From NCBI GenBank assembly GCA_030295235.1, contig AP026154.1, positions 402,501 to 466,500 of the forward strand: DNA of 64,000 nt, written 5' to 3'. Of the stretch, positions 24,797 to 37,800 are shown one piece after another. How positions within the stretch are numbered: the stretch's first letter is position 1; the number at the start of each line of letters is the position of its first letter. This stretch comes from Fistulifera solaris. Its lineage: Eukaryota > Bacillariophyta > Bacillariophyceae > Naviculales > Stauroneidaceae. The position numbers and the translations under genes are program-made. The notes beneath the pieces were generated by a model. It saw nothing but the letters and a program-made list of their open reading frames with translations, was not told the origin of the DNA and searched no databases.

Positions 24797-26117
24797 ATGT
24801 ACGATTCTGTTTCTTCCTATGCATGTCTTTTTCTTCGTAAAGGTCTCATCCTTGGAATAGTGTTCGCGCTGGTGCTACGAATTCCCTTCCTTTTTGTTTC
24901 ACGAGACTTCTCGCGCACAACGAACGACGACCTTACTTCCTCCGACTCTACTAGTAGTAGCCTTCTCAACCACCACCCGTATTTTTTTTCCTCGTTGGGG
25001 AATCGAAGGGATTGTTTTCGATGACTGGATGTCCTTTGTACAAGGACTCGGGAATGGTACGGCATCGACCGTTCTTTCTCCGAAAACACGAAACCGGTTT
25101 CCCGAAATCGTATACGTTGTCGACGCGTACGGCGTTTATGTCAGTTCCACGCTCGTGCAACGCAGTACGTTGCAAAGAACGTTTCAGCATCGTCAAACAC
25201 CGACGGAACAATTGTTTACGGTAGCTTGGCAACTACTGAAGGAAACCAACTCGACACGGTGGAGGCTGCTACAAGAAGCCAAGGAGGGATTTCCGTTCTT
25301 GACGTGGTACGCCGATTGCAAATCGTGTCATTACCACAATTGGAACAATACGTACTCCATTCCTTTATTGACGACGTGTGCTCCTGTTTTGTGTCAATAC
25401 GCCTTTCCTATTCCCAATTATCAAAACGTTTTGAGTGCGCAATCGAATTGGGAACAACTCCAGGCTTCGTATCGAACGCACTATTCGTCGCAGCAACGAC
25501 AATTGTTATGGCGCGGTTCCTTGTCGGCACCCAATGAACATTTTAATAGTACACGATGGCGTGTCGTGGTACACGCCCAAAACGATCCACGGGTGGATGC
25601 CGGATTCGTCTCCATCGGGCACATCAATGCCGGCTTCCAGTGGCAAAACTTGGGTGCTGGCATGTTGCGACCCGCCGTGACACCCATGTCGGACTTTCAA
25701 CGGTATTTCGCCATACTCGATATGGACGGTAATGCCTGGAGTAGTCGATTCGGTGAATTGTTGTGTTACAACTCGATCGTGGTAAAAGTGGAACCCGCCT
25801 ATGTTGAGTCAATCAATCGAGACTTGATTCCCTGGAAACATTACATTCCCATGGCCAGTAATTTATCCGATTGGGACAGTGTCTTGGACTTTTTATTCGA
25901 TTCACGCAACGATGCGAAAATACAAAGGATTATACAAAACGCGAATCACTGGTGTCGTCAACAGTTGACAATGCCCGCGCTGGCGGCTCGCCTGTTGGAT
26001 GTTTGGGAAAATTATTTATGGCACATGGAGAAAGGCAGTCCTCAGTGGCAAGCAAAATGGTCCGAGTACAAGGCATCTATATTTAATTCCGATTTAAATA
26101 TGGTCAAATTGAATTAA
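24797..26117 (+). CDS. GT90 (CAP10-domain) glycosyltransferase, type II membrane protein
   Basis: CAP10/GT90 enzymes are O-glucosyl- or xylosyltransferases of the secretory pathway. Starting at the ATG at 24797 (another in-frame ATG at 24722), the protein has a membrane anchor (GLILGIVFALVLRIPFLFV) and a Ser/Thr/Asp stem. An eight-T run at 24982-24989 then shifts frame; the downstream frame continues with WGIEGIVFDDWMSFV and the full catalytic domain. Family signals: LLWRGSLSAPNE, YFAILDMDGNAWSSRFGELL (the hallmark D-G-x-A-W-S-x-R block), VKVEPAYVESINRDLIPWKHYIP and NLSDWDSVLDFL. The total span is one base more than a multiple of three, so one extra T would account for it. The length, about 439 aa, is usual for the family. 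Acceptor substrate unknown. Confidence 0.83.
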
Positions 26118-26278
26118 CATATTTTACCTCGGCAAGGCATAACTGCGTCCAGTAGCGAGTGATGGGTCCATTTCTAAGTAACGGATCGCCGCGACCGTCA
26201 AAAAGATGTTGCGAGCACGTCAATAACCTGTAATCTCAATTTAAAATAAATTTAGTATCCAGAATTATCTTACTCTTT

Positions 26279-29120
26279 TCACATCTTCGAGGCCGCCGCC
26301 TTCAATTCATCCGACATGGCCACGGTTGCCGCTTTTTCCACAAAGTCGGGCAATTCGTCAAAATTCAAATAACGGTAGGTGTCAGCGGCCGTGGCGTTGA
26401 CTTCGCTCATGTAGGCCATGTATTCATCGACGGTGGGCAGTTTGCCTTCAATACTGGCAATCGCCGCAAGTTCGGCACTGGCCAAGAAAACGTTCGCTCC
26501 TTGTCCCAAACGATTGGGAAAGTTTCGGGTACTAGTCGAGACAGTCGTGCAGCCAGGAGCCACGCGAGCTTGATTGCCCATGCACAACGAGCATCCTGGC
26601 ATCTCCGTGCGAGCACCGGCCGAACCATAAATGCTGTAATAACCTTCCTCGATCAATTGCGCTTCGTCCATCTTGGTAGGAGGCGCCACCCAAAGACGAG
26701 TGGGAAGAACCTTTGACTTTTTTGACCGCATGGGCGTTCAACAATTTACCCGCGGCGCGGAAATGTCCAATGTTGGTCATGCAAGATCCAATGAACACTT
26801 CGTCGATGGGTGTTCCGGCCACTTCCGAAAGAAGAGCCGAAGCATCCGGATCGTTCGGCAAAGCCAACACGGGTTCTTTCAGCTCGTTCAAATCAATCTC
26901 AATAACTTGAGCATAGCTGGCCTTCTTATCGGGTTTCATCAAGACAGGGTTGGCGACCCACTTTTCCATAGCTTTGATGCGGCGCTCCAATGTACGGGCA
27001 TCGCCGTAACCTTCCGAAATCATCCATTTGAGCATAACAATATTCGAGTTAAGATACTCAATAATGGGTTCTTCGTTCAACTGAATCGTGCATCCAGCTG
27101 CAGAACGCTCGGCCGATGCGTCCGACAGTTCGAATGCCTGTTCACATTTCAAGTCCGGAAGACCTTCAATTTCCAAAACACGACCCGAGAAGACATTCTT
27201 CTTTCCCTTCTTCTCCGTCGTCAACAGTCCTTGCTTCAAAGCAGTGTACGGGATGGCCTGGACCAAATCACGCAAGGTAATGCCCGGCTGCATCTCTCCG
27301 TGAAAGCGAACCAACACCGATTCGGGCATATCCAACGGCATGATGCCGGTCGCCGCCGCAAAAGCCACTAAACCACTTCCCGCCGGGAAGGAGATACCAA
27401 TGGGGAAACGCGTATGCGAGTCGCCACCGGTTCCGACCGTGTCAGGCAAAAGCATGCGATTCAACCACGAATGAATGATCCCATCCCCCGGTCGGAGCGA
27501 AACACCACCACGCGTGCGAATAAAGTCCGGTAATGTGTGATGGGTCACTACATCGACGGGTTTCGGGTACGCGGCCGTGTGACAAAAAGACTGCATCACC
27601 AAATCGGCCGAAAATCCCAAACACGCCAAACCCCGCAATTCATCGCGCGTCATCGGTCCCGTCGTATCTTGCGAACCGACACTGGTCATGCGGGGCTCAC
27701 AATACTGTCCAGGGACGACACCTTGGCCTTCGGGAAGTCCACACGCGGCCCCGACCATCTTTTGGGCCAAAGTGAAGCCTTCCACATTAGAATCGGGTTG
27801 CACCGGCATGCGGAAGACATCGTCGACGGCCGATCCTCTTCCCAATGCCTCACGCGCCTTGGCCGTCAATCCACGTCCAATAATGAGAGGAATACGACCT
27901 CCGGCACGCACTTCATCTAACAGGACTTGCGTTTTGAGTTCAAATGTCGTAATCGTTTTACCCGTCGCATGATTCTTGACGACACCTTCGTAGGGGTACA
28001 CATCAATGACGTCTCCCATGTGCAAATTGGAAACATCCAACTCAATGGGGAGAGCACCGGAGTCTTCCATCGTATTAAAGAAAATTGGAGCAATCTTTCC
28101 GCCCAAACAAAGACTGCCGGTTCGCAGATTGGGCACGTACGGAATGTCTTCTCCAAAGTACCACAAGACAGAATTGGTCGCACTCTTGCGCGACGATCCC
28201 GTCCCCACGACATCACCGACGTACGCCAAGGGAAAACCGGTGTCTTGCTGTAGTTTCCGAATCTGGGGGATGGGACCAATGGAACCATCCGCTACTGGTT
28301 CGATGCCATCCCGGGCATTCTTCAGCATACTTGCGGCATGCAAGGGAATATCGGGACGACTCCAAGCATCTTGGGCCGGACTCAGATCATCAGTATTGGT
28401 TTCACCCGTCACCTTGAAGACTGTGACAGTGTATTTTTCGGGCACGTCTGGTTTGCTCAAAAACCATTCGGCATTCGCCCACGACTCCAAGACAGTCGTC
28501 GCTGGTTTGCAGCCATTCTCGTGCAATTCAATGACATCGTGCAAGGCATCAAAGACGAGCAATGTATGCGACAATTGCTGTGCGGCTGTGTCGGCAACTT
28601 CTTTATCTTGTAGCAATTCAATCAAGGTAGCGACATTGTATCCACCTTGCATCGTTCCCAACCATTCAACAGCTTGTTTGCGACTCACGAGAGAACACGA
28701 TTCGGTACCTTTCGCAATCGCACTCAACCACGTGGCCTTGACGTACGCGGCTTCATCAACTCCGGGTGGAACCCGATGTACTAAAAGCTCCAACATTTCT
28801 TGTTTTTCGGCTTCAGTGGCGTCGTTACCTTGCAATTCTTGAATGAGAGTCGAAACTTGTTCGGCCGACAAAGGTTTCGGAGCAATCCCCAAACCGTTGG
28901 CTTCCTTCAAGCGTTCCGTAACATGGGCATGATATTCAGGAAGTAATACGGAAGCTTCAGCAGGGAAAGAACGACTATAATGGCGAGTTTGTTGTACAGC
29001 AGTCCTTTTCGGAGATAAGGCAACAACACGACGATGGGCAGTTTGCAAATTACGACGGGCGTGACTCGCTAACGTCCACGAAACGAGGCTTCGTCGGACG
29101 GCTTGGCGGGATAAGAACAT
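26279..29120 (-). CDS. Mitochondrial aconitate hydratase, bacterial AcnB type
   Basis: Converts citrate to isocitrate in the TCA cycle using a [4Fe-4S] cluster. The ATG at 29120 begins an Arg/Ser/Ala-rich, acid-poor leader of about 55 residues ([17 protein letters not shown]) typical of mitochondrial import. The order is that of AcnB, not of the usual eukaryotic aconitase: N-terminal HEAT-like domain ([18 protein letters not shown]), swivel domain ([21 protein letters not shown]), then the catalytic core with [29 protein letters not shown] and cluster cysteines in [17 protein letters not shown] and [14 protein letters not shown]. The frame slips by one base at a six-base A run (26718-26723), between NAHAVKK and [15 protein letters not shown]; beyond it the normal end of the protein is read to 26279. 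Total length about 946 aa equals AcnB plus a presequence. An essential, fully conserved enzyme makes a consensus error the likelier cause of the break. Confidence 0.93.
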
Positions 29121-29893
29121 GATAATATATAGATATGTGATTGAATGGTTGTAAAAAGGATTTGCTATAAGGACGATTCTCCTTTTTCAACAAAGACGGG
29201 TTTTGAGTCCTTCGCTTTTCGGAAGGATCACACAAACAAAAACGACGGCAAGGAAAGGCATTTGATAGATCCGAAAGCGAAAGATCCCTTTTGGAGTATG
29301 GCACAGAACAGTATACGACACTACGAACGTCGACGCGACAGCACAGATGACCCCCAACGATTGCCGGTATTGAAATTTACTTCTAGAACTATAGGAAGTC
29401 ATCGAAAGAACAGCACTGCGACATTTACCTTTCGTCGGAGAAAACAGAACTTCCGCGGCCAGCAAAATCGGAAGGCAAAGAATGCCCGACGTACGACGTA
29501 CGAGCCAATTGTCAGTCACGAGACAGGCGACGGTTGACTCCCGTGTCCCGTGATACAAGCTCGGATTGGATCTCTGCTCCCTCCCTCCTCCTTCACGAGA
29601 GAGAGAAAGTCCATTCATATGGAATAAACAACCATAATAGCATAATACAAAAACGGCGCCGTGTGTCTCTGAAAACATAAATTGAGAAACAGCCACGTAG
29701 AAGTAACAAATCGAATAGATGAAAAAAGTCACATCTAGCAACGTTTAGAGAAAAGACGGACACATTCTAAACTATAGGGATCCCAATCGCTTTCCATTCA
29801 TTCCTACGAATGAAATTAACGGTATCTAAAGAGCGACAAACGGTGAGAATCAAACACACATTTCACACAAAAACGACGACACAAAAACGACAC
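29121..29893. other. Spacer between PsbU and aconitase
   Basis: About 770 bp between the PsbU stop and the aconitase start, both on minus. No gene or repeat that I can support; a few acgtacg strings near 29490 lack the GTAC-element form seen elsewhere. Confidence 0.4.
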
Positions 29894-30504
29894 TTACAGT
29901 CCGTTGTTGATGCGGTCAATGACGTAATCGGCACTAGGCTCAAGAGCCGTGAAACGACTTTCGTACTTTTTGATCAATTCCTTCTCTTTTCCCGACAATC
30001 CTGGAATGTTGTACAAGTCTCCTACGGACTTGTAAGGTCCATTGGTGGCGATTTTTCCGGCAACCGTGGGGTACAGACCGGGCATCTTGAGGTACACACG
30101 GACATTGGCATTGTTGACATCGACAATTTCACTGCCACCCAAGTATCCAACATTGTCGTAATCACGAACGGCGTTGGCGGCCATGGGTGCCGCGAGTGCG
30201 GCGGCACCCGCCAAGGCGGACAGGAACTCACGACGTTCGGCTTGCAAGGCGACCGACGGGCGTTCCGCGCTGGGGGTTACGAACGCAGAGGCGGCGCTGT
30301 ATATTTTTGGAAATGAACAAAAAAAAAAGAAAAGGTGAGCGAACAGGTGTATTGGTGTGATACAACATCCGAAACGAAGAGAAACAACAACTTCCGGTGA
30401 AAAGTCGAGATGTCTTGCGGATGCTTTGCCGTGTGTGTACTTGTTTTTGCAATCCTCGCGCTACTTTTTTCTCGGAAAAGCGGCCGTAAATCATCGTATG
30501 AATG

Positions 30505-30538
<34 letters not shown>

Positions 30539-30745
30539 CGAAGCATGAATTGAAGATTGTGAAACGTAATATTGTTGACGGTGCTAATTGCATCCTAAAT
30601 GACTAATTTCTGCCCGTCAACAAGACCGGTCTCGTCGCAACAACTCGCGTTTTATCCGCCTTTCGCGCACTACTCAACAGAAAAACAAAAATAACTCCCT
30701 AATTCACACTTACGTGAAAAGAGCGGCAAAGATAGCGAGCTTCAT
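29894..30745 (-). CDS. psbU: Photosystem II 12 kDa extrinsic protein PsbU, plastid-targeted
   Basis: Lumenal extrinsic subunit that stabilises the Mn4CaO5 water-oxidising complex of photosystem II in red-lineage algae and cyanobacteria. Exons 30745-30714 (32 nt) and 30296-29894 join in phase 2, giving about 144 aa. The presequence has three parts. First comes a signal peptide, MKLAIFAALFTAASA. Second, the plastid cleavage motif A-S-A-F-V is assembled only after splicing, followed by a Ser/Pro-rich transit part. Third comes a thylakoid signal with twin Arg (ERREFLSALAGAAALAAP, then AANA). The mature protein shows VDVNNANVRVYLKMPGLYP and SVGDLYNIPGLSGKEKELI, the tandem helix-hairpin-helix fold of PsbU. 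The 416-bp intron is long for its neighbours and holds an (AT)n tract. It is flanked upstream by GTAC elements about 210-255 bp from the ATG. Confidence 0.95.
30507..30537. repeat. (AT)n microsatellite in the PsbU intron
   Basis: About 15 AT units without interruption inside the intron of the PsbU gene. A likely length-polymorphic site. Confidence 0.9.
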
Positions 30746-31283
30746 GGTCAAATAATCGTTTGGAGGTATTGTTGTTATGGTTGTTGATGCTAAAGCTCTG
30801 CAGCGATCTCTTCGTTAGTGACGTGCTTCAACTCACGCGTTGCTTGTCGTAGACTTTGTACCTTTGGTTGAGGGTGTATCTTTCCGTCTCGCGTGTCGAA
30901 CGTCGCGCGGTCCTGCGCATCAAGGAGGCGAGGGACGACGAGCCGACAAAAGTCGTACCGGTTTGGTAGCTTGTCAAAATTACACCGGTACTCGTACCCT
31001 CTTCAAACCTGTAGGCTGTAGGCTGCCAAAACTCGCTCGACGAAACCACAAGCGCAGTACCAGTATGTCTCATCACTACTCATCATCATCATAATCATCA
31101 CCTGTTTCCCTCTCATAACATTTTCCGCAAAATCCCAAATTTTCCATTGACCGAATTCGATGCGCCTCCTTGTCAGTCGACCAGACAATCCACCGATATT
31201 TCTTTTTCAGTATTATTGTATATACTGTTATTGTCTTTATTCATGACATCTCATTAAAATTGTCGTTCAATTCAACGGTCCCG
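30746..31283. promoter_or_regulatory. Divergent spacer, PsbU / CSC1-like copy C
   Basis: Head-to-head spacer of 538 bp. It carries gtaccggt at 30956-30963 and caccggtactcgtaccct at 30982-30999, 210-255 bp from the PsbU ATG and about 285-330 bp from that of copy C, and gtaccagta near 31056. It could serve both genes. Confidence 0.45.
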
Positions 31284-34200
31284 ATGCTGCTGTTCGATGA
31301 TGATAATGATGATTCATTACGATGGCTCACACAAGTCCATTCAACAACGCCTAACAATAGCACGAAGACGGCCATTCTACAAGACTCGGCTATTTTAAGG
31401 GATATGGGAATTGTTTATGGTTCATTACTCGTCATTGTTTTCTTTGTCTTTTGTTATGTTCGCATAACATTTCCACGACCCTATACCATTCGGAAATGGA
31501 AGGAGGAATTCCAGGTACGTAAAGTTGCCTTTTCTCATTTCTTTTACAAAATTGTATTATACATCCAATTTCTTTTTTCTTGCTTCGGTTGCAGAGTCCG
31601 TTAGCACAAAATCAATTCGGATTCGTTTCGTGGATATGGATGCTTTTTCGATTTCAGGATGACGAACTGGCCGAACATTGTGGTCTCGATGCCGTGTGTT
31701 TTCTGCGTACCTTGGCCATGGGGAAGAAGTTGTGTATGGTCGGCATGTTCAATGCTTTGTGGTTGGTACCAATTTATGCGACAGCCGAATCTTCGCCCGA
31801 GACAGACAAAATAACCGATTGGGTCGTTCGCATCACTCTATCACATGTTCCGCCCGGATCGGCGCGGTTGGTGGCAACCGTCTTGGCGGCCTATGTTTCG
31901 TTTGGGTATACCATGTATTTGATTGTACAAGAGTTTGAGTGGTTTATCGGTACGAAAACGGAATGTATAAACTAGAGTATTAGACAATTATCTAACATTG
32001 ATTGCTCTTTGACAGGGATGCGTCACAAATTTCTGCGCAAGCCGAGACCCCGCAATTACACGTAAGTTCTCGTGTGAGCGGCACAGTGCGAACCCGACTT
32101 CATGGTCTCATCTTTTCTCTGCAGAGTATACGTCAGCAATATCCCACCCGAGATACGATCCAACCAGAAGCTGGAATCTTTTTTTCGCCACTGTTTCAAT
32201 GGAGATCCGGTGGTGGACGCCCGAATCCGTGTGGTCGCGAACAAATTGTCCGGTCTGGTCACCAAACGAGATCATGTGATCGCCCAACTGGAACATGCCT
32301 TGGCGGTGGAAGACAAAACTGGAACGGCACCCACGCGTAACACGGGTCTCGTGGGGGTATTCCAGGAGTGGGCAGCGCGGCTGGGGCGATTCCGGTTCTG
32401 GGTAGCGCCGTTGCGGGAGAGCGTGTCAATTCGATTGAATGTGAGTCGTGGCGCATGTGAAAGAATGCTTACAAAACGTTGACTCAATTGTTGTATGATT
32501 GCTGCGAAATATCCAGTCTTTTCCCGTGAGCTTGCTGAACTGAATGCTGATATCTCCTATCGGATATTGCTGGTTGAGACCATGCTAAGTGAAACCGCAG
32601 CAGCGGAATCGTTGGAAGAATTCAATCCTTCTTCGAAACGATCGCAAGGACCATTCGATACCGAAGAGAACGGAACAGAATCGGACGATTTAATCACTCC
32701 AGAGACACGGGCCGAAGAAAAGATGGAAAGCGATTCCATAGACACACCTCACAGTTTTGACCCACTTTCTCGACCGGAGGGACCAGAGGAAGAACAATCA
32801 ACAGAAAATCGATCATATTCTCAAAAGACATCGAACAATAATTCGCTTCATGGTACATCTGCTCAATCTGTTCACAATGACAGTTCGAGAAGTGCAATGT
32901 CATTAGCTTCCGGCGCTACGAAAAAGGCCACAAAAGCAGTTGGTACAGTTATTGGTAATGCTAAAGGCGCCTCCAAGCTCGCCACACACGCTGTCGGATC
33001 AGCTGTAAAAATGGTTGCTGGTGCTAAAGATTATGAGCACTACTACGGAGGCTTTGTCTCCTTCAGGACACTCAGCTTAAAGTACGCAGCCTTGCAGATG
33101 CTCCACCACGGGACACCGTCCTTCATGACTGTATCTGAAGCTCCTGATCCTCAAGATGTGTTTTGGGCAAACGTAGGACGTGAATACAAGGAGCTTCAAC
33201 TGGGGCAGCTACTGAGTCGCGCGGCTTCGGTGGCAATTTGTTTTCTTTGGACTTTTCCAATGACTATCATTGCCTCGCTCTCCACAGTGGAGGGTCTGAA
33301 AAGGCAGTTTGATATTGTCGAGGATGCAATTGAAGCATTCCCAGCTTTGGAGCCCATCCTTCAGCAACTGGCTCCCTTGTTGATTGTTTTGTCAAACGTT
33401 GTGTAAGTACGGATTCTTCTTGCCGTTCTCTTTTGGATCTTGTATCTGATTCTGTGATGCAGTTTGCGGCAAATATTAAAAGCTCTCTCGATGTGGGAAG
33501 GACCTGTCTCAGGATCTGTTGTTGAGGCGTTGACGTTCACTAAGCTCGCCACCTTTATGATCATCCAGACATTCTTTGTGACCGCTATTTCGGGATCGCT
33601 ACTGGAGGAGATCAAGCAAATTGCAGAAGATCCGCTGTCGATTGTCGACCGTCTCGCTAGAACGCTTCCCGCACAATCTACATTCTTCATTCAGCTTGCC
33701 TTTGTCGGTACCGTGACCGACCTTGCCTTTGAAAACATCCGTATTATTCCGCTTATACAAGCATACTTGCGGAAATTTGTGGGACCGCGCGTTACAGAAA
33801 AGGAACGAGGCAAAACTTTCCTAGGCCTCCGGCCTTTGGCTGATCCTCTGTACTTCCAGTTTTCATTGAACATGTCACAGTTCTCAATTCTATATTTCAT
33901 GATTGTTATGGTAAGCGTCGCGACCGCTGCGTCTGCTGGTTGTCAAGACCAAACTCTCAATGTTCTTTCGTGCAGGTTTACCAGACAATAGCACCGTTAA
34001 CTTGCTACTTTTTGTGCTTTTGTTTCATTCTATTGCGGCCGGCCTTTCTGCATCAGTTTATTTACATCTATCCTTCGCTCCCAGACAGTGGCGGAAAAAT
34101 ATGGATCCGATTCATTCGAATCATTCAGATTTGTATGATAGTGGCGCAACTCACACTTGTGGGACTCATGGGACTGAAGAAAGCCGGAATCGCGACTCCT

Positions 34201-34550
34201 CTCATGGCTCGTAAGTATTTCATGTGAAACATGCACCGCACGATGGTTCGCGTTTCTTACACTGGAATATTTCTCTCTTTCATCCCGCAGCTCTCATACT
34301 ATTCACGATTCTGTTTAATGCATACTTACGACAAGAGCACTTCCGAGTTGCAGAGTACCTTCCGACGAAAGAGTGCCTTAAGGTCGACCTCCGCAATGGT
34401 GACGATAACTTTGCCATTTCGCTGGTCCGGGGCGCCTATTTGCAACCGGAGCTCCGTGAGAAGGAGTTGTTTCCTGAAAATGCCGATCATAGTCGTTTGG
34501 TCGCACTTGGCTTAAAACAGAACCAAGTGGGCTCCTCATCGTTCGTATAA
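31284..34550 (+). CDS. CSC1/OSCA-like (DUF221) cation channel, copy C
   Basis: Eight exons: 31284-31514, 31595-31949, 32016-32061, 32125-32440, 32517-33402, 33463-33910, 33976-34210, 34291-34550. Family blocks: YGSLLVIVFFVFCYVRITFP, FGFVSWIWMLFRF, DAVCFLRTLAMGKKLCMVGM, GMRHKFLRKPRPRNYT, VYVSNIPPEIRSNQKLESFF, GGFVSFRTLSLKYAALQML, DPQDVFWANVGREYKELQ, GSLLEEIKQIAEDP, DSGGKIWIRFIRIIQICMIV, AYLRQEHFRVAEYLPTKECL. It resembles copy B most, in sequence and intron sites. A run of five G (32353-32357) leaves the cytosolic domain one base short of the paralogues' GGIPGV; the other frame then carries on to the next donor. From 33979 to 34501 it is identical to copy D. Confidence 0.86.
33979..34501 (+). 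repeat. 523-bp block identical to copy D (first member)
   Basis: Identical by eye to 37455-37977 (offset 3476). It spans the penultimate exon of the channel gene, the 80-bp intron and most of the last exon. The upstream exons of C and D differ at many sites, and so do the bases just outside the block, so it is a sharply bounded conversion tract or partial duplication. Confidence 0.9.
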
Positions 34551-34810
34551 TTCACTGGACGTTTTTATAATGGACGCACATTACGGAGCTCATCAACTCT
34601 GAATTACAATAAAACGCGCCTGAACTTGAGGTGACTTGATGAGCGAACCCTGATCCAATTGGATCTTCTTTAATAGGGACTCATAAATTGCGAACCTCAT
34701 AATGAGAATCGTGACCTTATCTTTTCACGAAATGTTGATGGGGCAGCAGTTGCAATTGTCTAGACTCTCTACGACCGCAAATCTCGCTTAAATCAATCAC
34801 CAAGAGGAGC

Positions 34811-37800
34811 ATGAAACAACGTTGGCTAGAATGCTTTGAAACGATGGCACAGAACATTAATGGACCAGATACCTTTCAGCATACTTACCGCGATGCTTCT
34901 GTTCTCCGTGACATGGCAACTATCTACGGATCGTTGCTTGTCGTTGCATTCTTTTGTTCTGTACTGTGCGCATTGCGTTTCCACGCCCATACACAATTCG
35001 TCGATGGACGAACAAGGAAGATCTGAAGGTATGAATCTTCTGACCGTGACTGCTTTGTTGCTTGCAAAAAATATTCGCATCGTACTTACTTTGTGCTTTA
35101 TTCTGCGCGTCAGAACTCTCTCGCGGAAACTCAGTTTGGACGCTTTTCCTGGATTTGGATGTTGTTTACGTTTGATGATGACGATATTGCCGACTCGTGT
35201 GGTTTTGATGCTCTTTGCTTTCTCAGGACGCTCTGGATGGGAATGAAAGTCTGCCTCCTTGGAATGTTGAACTCTCTATGGTTGATTCCTGTTTATGCAA
35301 CATCCGAATCATCTCAGGAGACGGACAAGATCACAGACTGGGTCGTCCGTATCACAGTGTCGCATGTTCCGCCCGGATCTCCACGACTTATCGCTACTGT
35401 CTTGTCTGCTTATATTTGTTTTGGGTACATAATGTACTTAATTGTGCAAGAGTTTGAGTGGTTCATAGGTAAGATTGATGGTGCTGCGGGGAGAGTGAAG
35501 GAGAGTGATGAGTTGGCTATCAAGCAAAGGGTGAGCGTCTTACCACTTGTGCGGTTTTGTCGTTTTCAGCTATGCGTCACAAATTTCTTCAAAAGCCGAG
35601 GCCGTCTAGCTACACGTGAGTTGGTTGGCTATTTATGAAGGAAGCCTTTTATTTTATCCACTCACTTGTTGTTTTTCCTCTCATCTTGTCTCTCATAACA
35701 GGGTCTACGTCAACAACATCCCGACAGAAATACGATCGAACGAGAAACTTGAAGAATTCTTTGGTCACTGCTTTAATGGGGATCCAGTGGTGGGTGTACA
35801 AGTTCGAGTAATGGCCTATAAGCTACTTGATCTCGTGACAAAACGTGCAAATACGGTAATAGCATTGGAAAATGCACTAGCAGTCAAGGACTCAGGTGGA
35901 ACTTCACCTACACGCACAACCGGTACAATTGGTAATATCGCTGGAGTCGGAGCTGTTGTAGCAGCTATCCCTGTTGTAGGAAATGCGATTGTGGGTGAGC
36001 GACTGGACGCGATCGAAGGTAAGCTTGTGTTCCTCTTTCGCCGGGTCTAAATTATCAATGTTAAAACTGACTCGTAGCAGCCCTATCGCACGAGCTTGGT
36101 TGTCTCAACGCTGAAATTTCAAATCGAATTTCTACAACGGAGAGCATCATTTTTCGGCATGAACCGAGAGAATTCTCATCAGAACCGGTTTCATCGACTC
36201 GAGATGGTCAAGAGCATATAAGGGCGACAGAGTCTGACAGATTGCTTTCTCGACAAAACGGAAAATCATCTGATCGCCTCTATTCTGAGCAGTTAACGGG
36301 GAAAACGTTCTTTTCATACATCTGGGCACTCAATGCAACCCGATGGGCCGGAGAGACCAAAGCCGTTGGCGTTAGACGTTTCCAATAAAGCCGCTAGCGC
36401 TGTTGGATTCGTAATTGAAAGCGCGAAAGGTGCATCTGAACTAGCCAGCCATGCTGTTAGATCAGCTGGAAATATGATAGGAGTAGTAGCCGCAGGTCGC
36501 GATGGCGAGTACTATAATGGCGGATTTGTGTCGTTTAGAACGCTAAGTTTGAAGTATGCTGCATTGCAGATGCTTCACCACGATATTCCTTTCGTAATGT
36601 CGGTCTCTGAGGCTCCTGGCCCTGAAGACGTGTTTTGGACAAACGTTGGACGCGAACACGAAGACCTTCAACTAGGGAAACTCTTTAGCCGCACAGCTTC
36701 TGTTGCTATTTGTTTTCTTTGGACAATCCCAATCGCATTCATTGCGTCGTTATCTAGTGTGGAGTCCCTAAAAAGGCAATTCGAATTTGTCGAGAAAGCA
36801 ATTGACGCATTCCCAGCTTTGGAACCCATTCTTCAGCAGCTGGCTCCGCTACTTCTTGTTCTGTCAAACGTTATGTAAGTTCAGTCGATGTTCGATCCTT
36901 TGTCCATACTGTGCCTGACCCCTTCCTTAGTCTTCGACAAATTTTAAGTGCCCTTTCAATGTGGGGAGGGACCTGTATCGGGTTCCATAGTCGAAGCCTT
37001 GACGTTTACTAAGCTGGCTGCATTTCTGATTATTCAAACCTTTTTCGTGTCTGCCATCTCCGGATCTCTGTTGAAAGAAATCAAAAAAATAATTGAAGAT
37101 CCGTTATCGACCATTGATCTTCTCGCCAACAGTCTTCCTGCACAATCCACATTCTTTGTTCAGCTTGCCTTCGTCAGTACAACAACTGGTCTCGTTTTCG
37201 AAACTCTGCGCATTGTTCCGCTGGTACAAGCGTATTTTCGAAAGTTCTTGGGGCCACGTTCAACCGAAAAGCAGCGCCAGAAACCATTTCTTGGTCTTCG
37301 GCCTCTGTCAAATCCAGCGCATTTTCAATATTCTTTGAATGTGGCTCAATTCTCTATCTTAAACTTTATGATTGTGATGGTAAGGTCCGAGATCCATGTG
37401 GTGGCCTAATCGGAACCCTAAGAAGCTTACCATTGTCTCGAACATACGCAGGTGTACCAGACAATAGCACCGTTAACTTGCTACTTTTTGTGCTTTTGTT
37501 TCATTCTATTGCGGCCGGCCTTTCTGCATCAGTTTATTTACATCTATCCTTCGCTCCCAGACAGTGGCGGAAAAATATGGATCCGATTCATTCGAATCAT
37601 TCAGATTTGTATGATAGTGGCGCAACTCACACTTGTGGGACTCATGGGACTGAAGAAAGCCGGAATCGCGACTCCTCTCATGGCTCGTAAGTATTTCATG
37701 TGAAACATGCACCGCACGATGGTTCGCGTTTCTTACACTGGAATATTTCTCTCTTTCATCCCGCAGCTCTCATACTATTCACGATTCTGTTTAATGCATA

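Noticed and set aside
32353-32440. Programmed ribosomal frameshifting as the cause of the slips in the channel genes
   Set aside because: Slips fall at different places in each copy, in both directions and without a shared slippery site, and unrelated genes show the same pattern.
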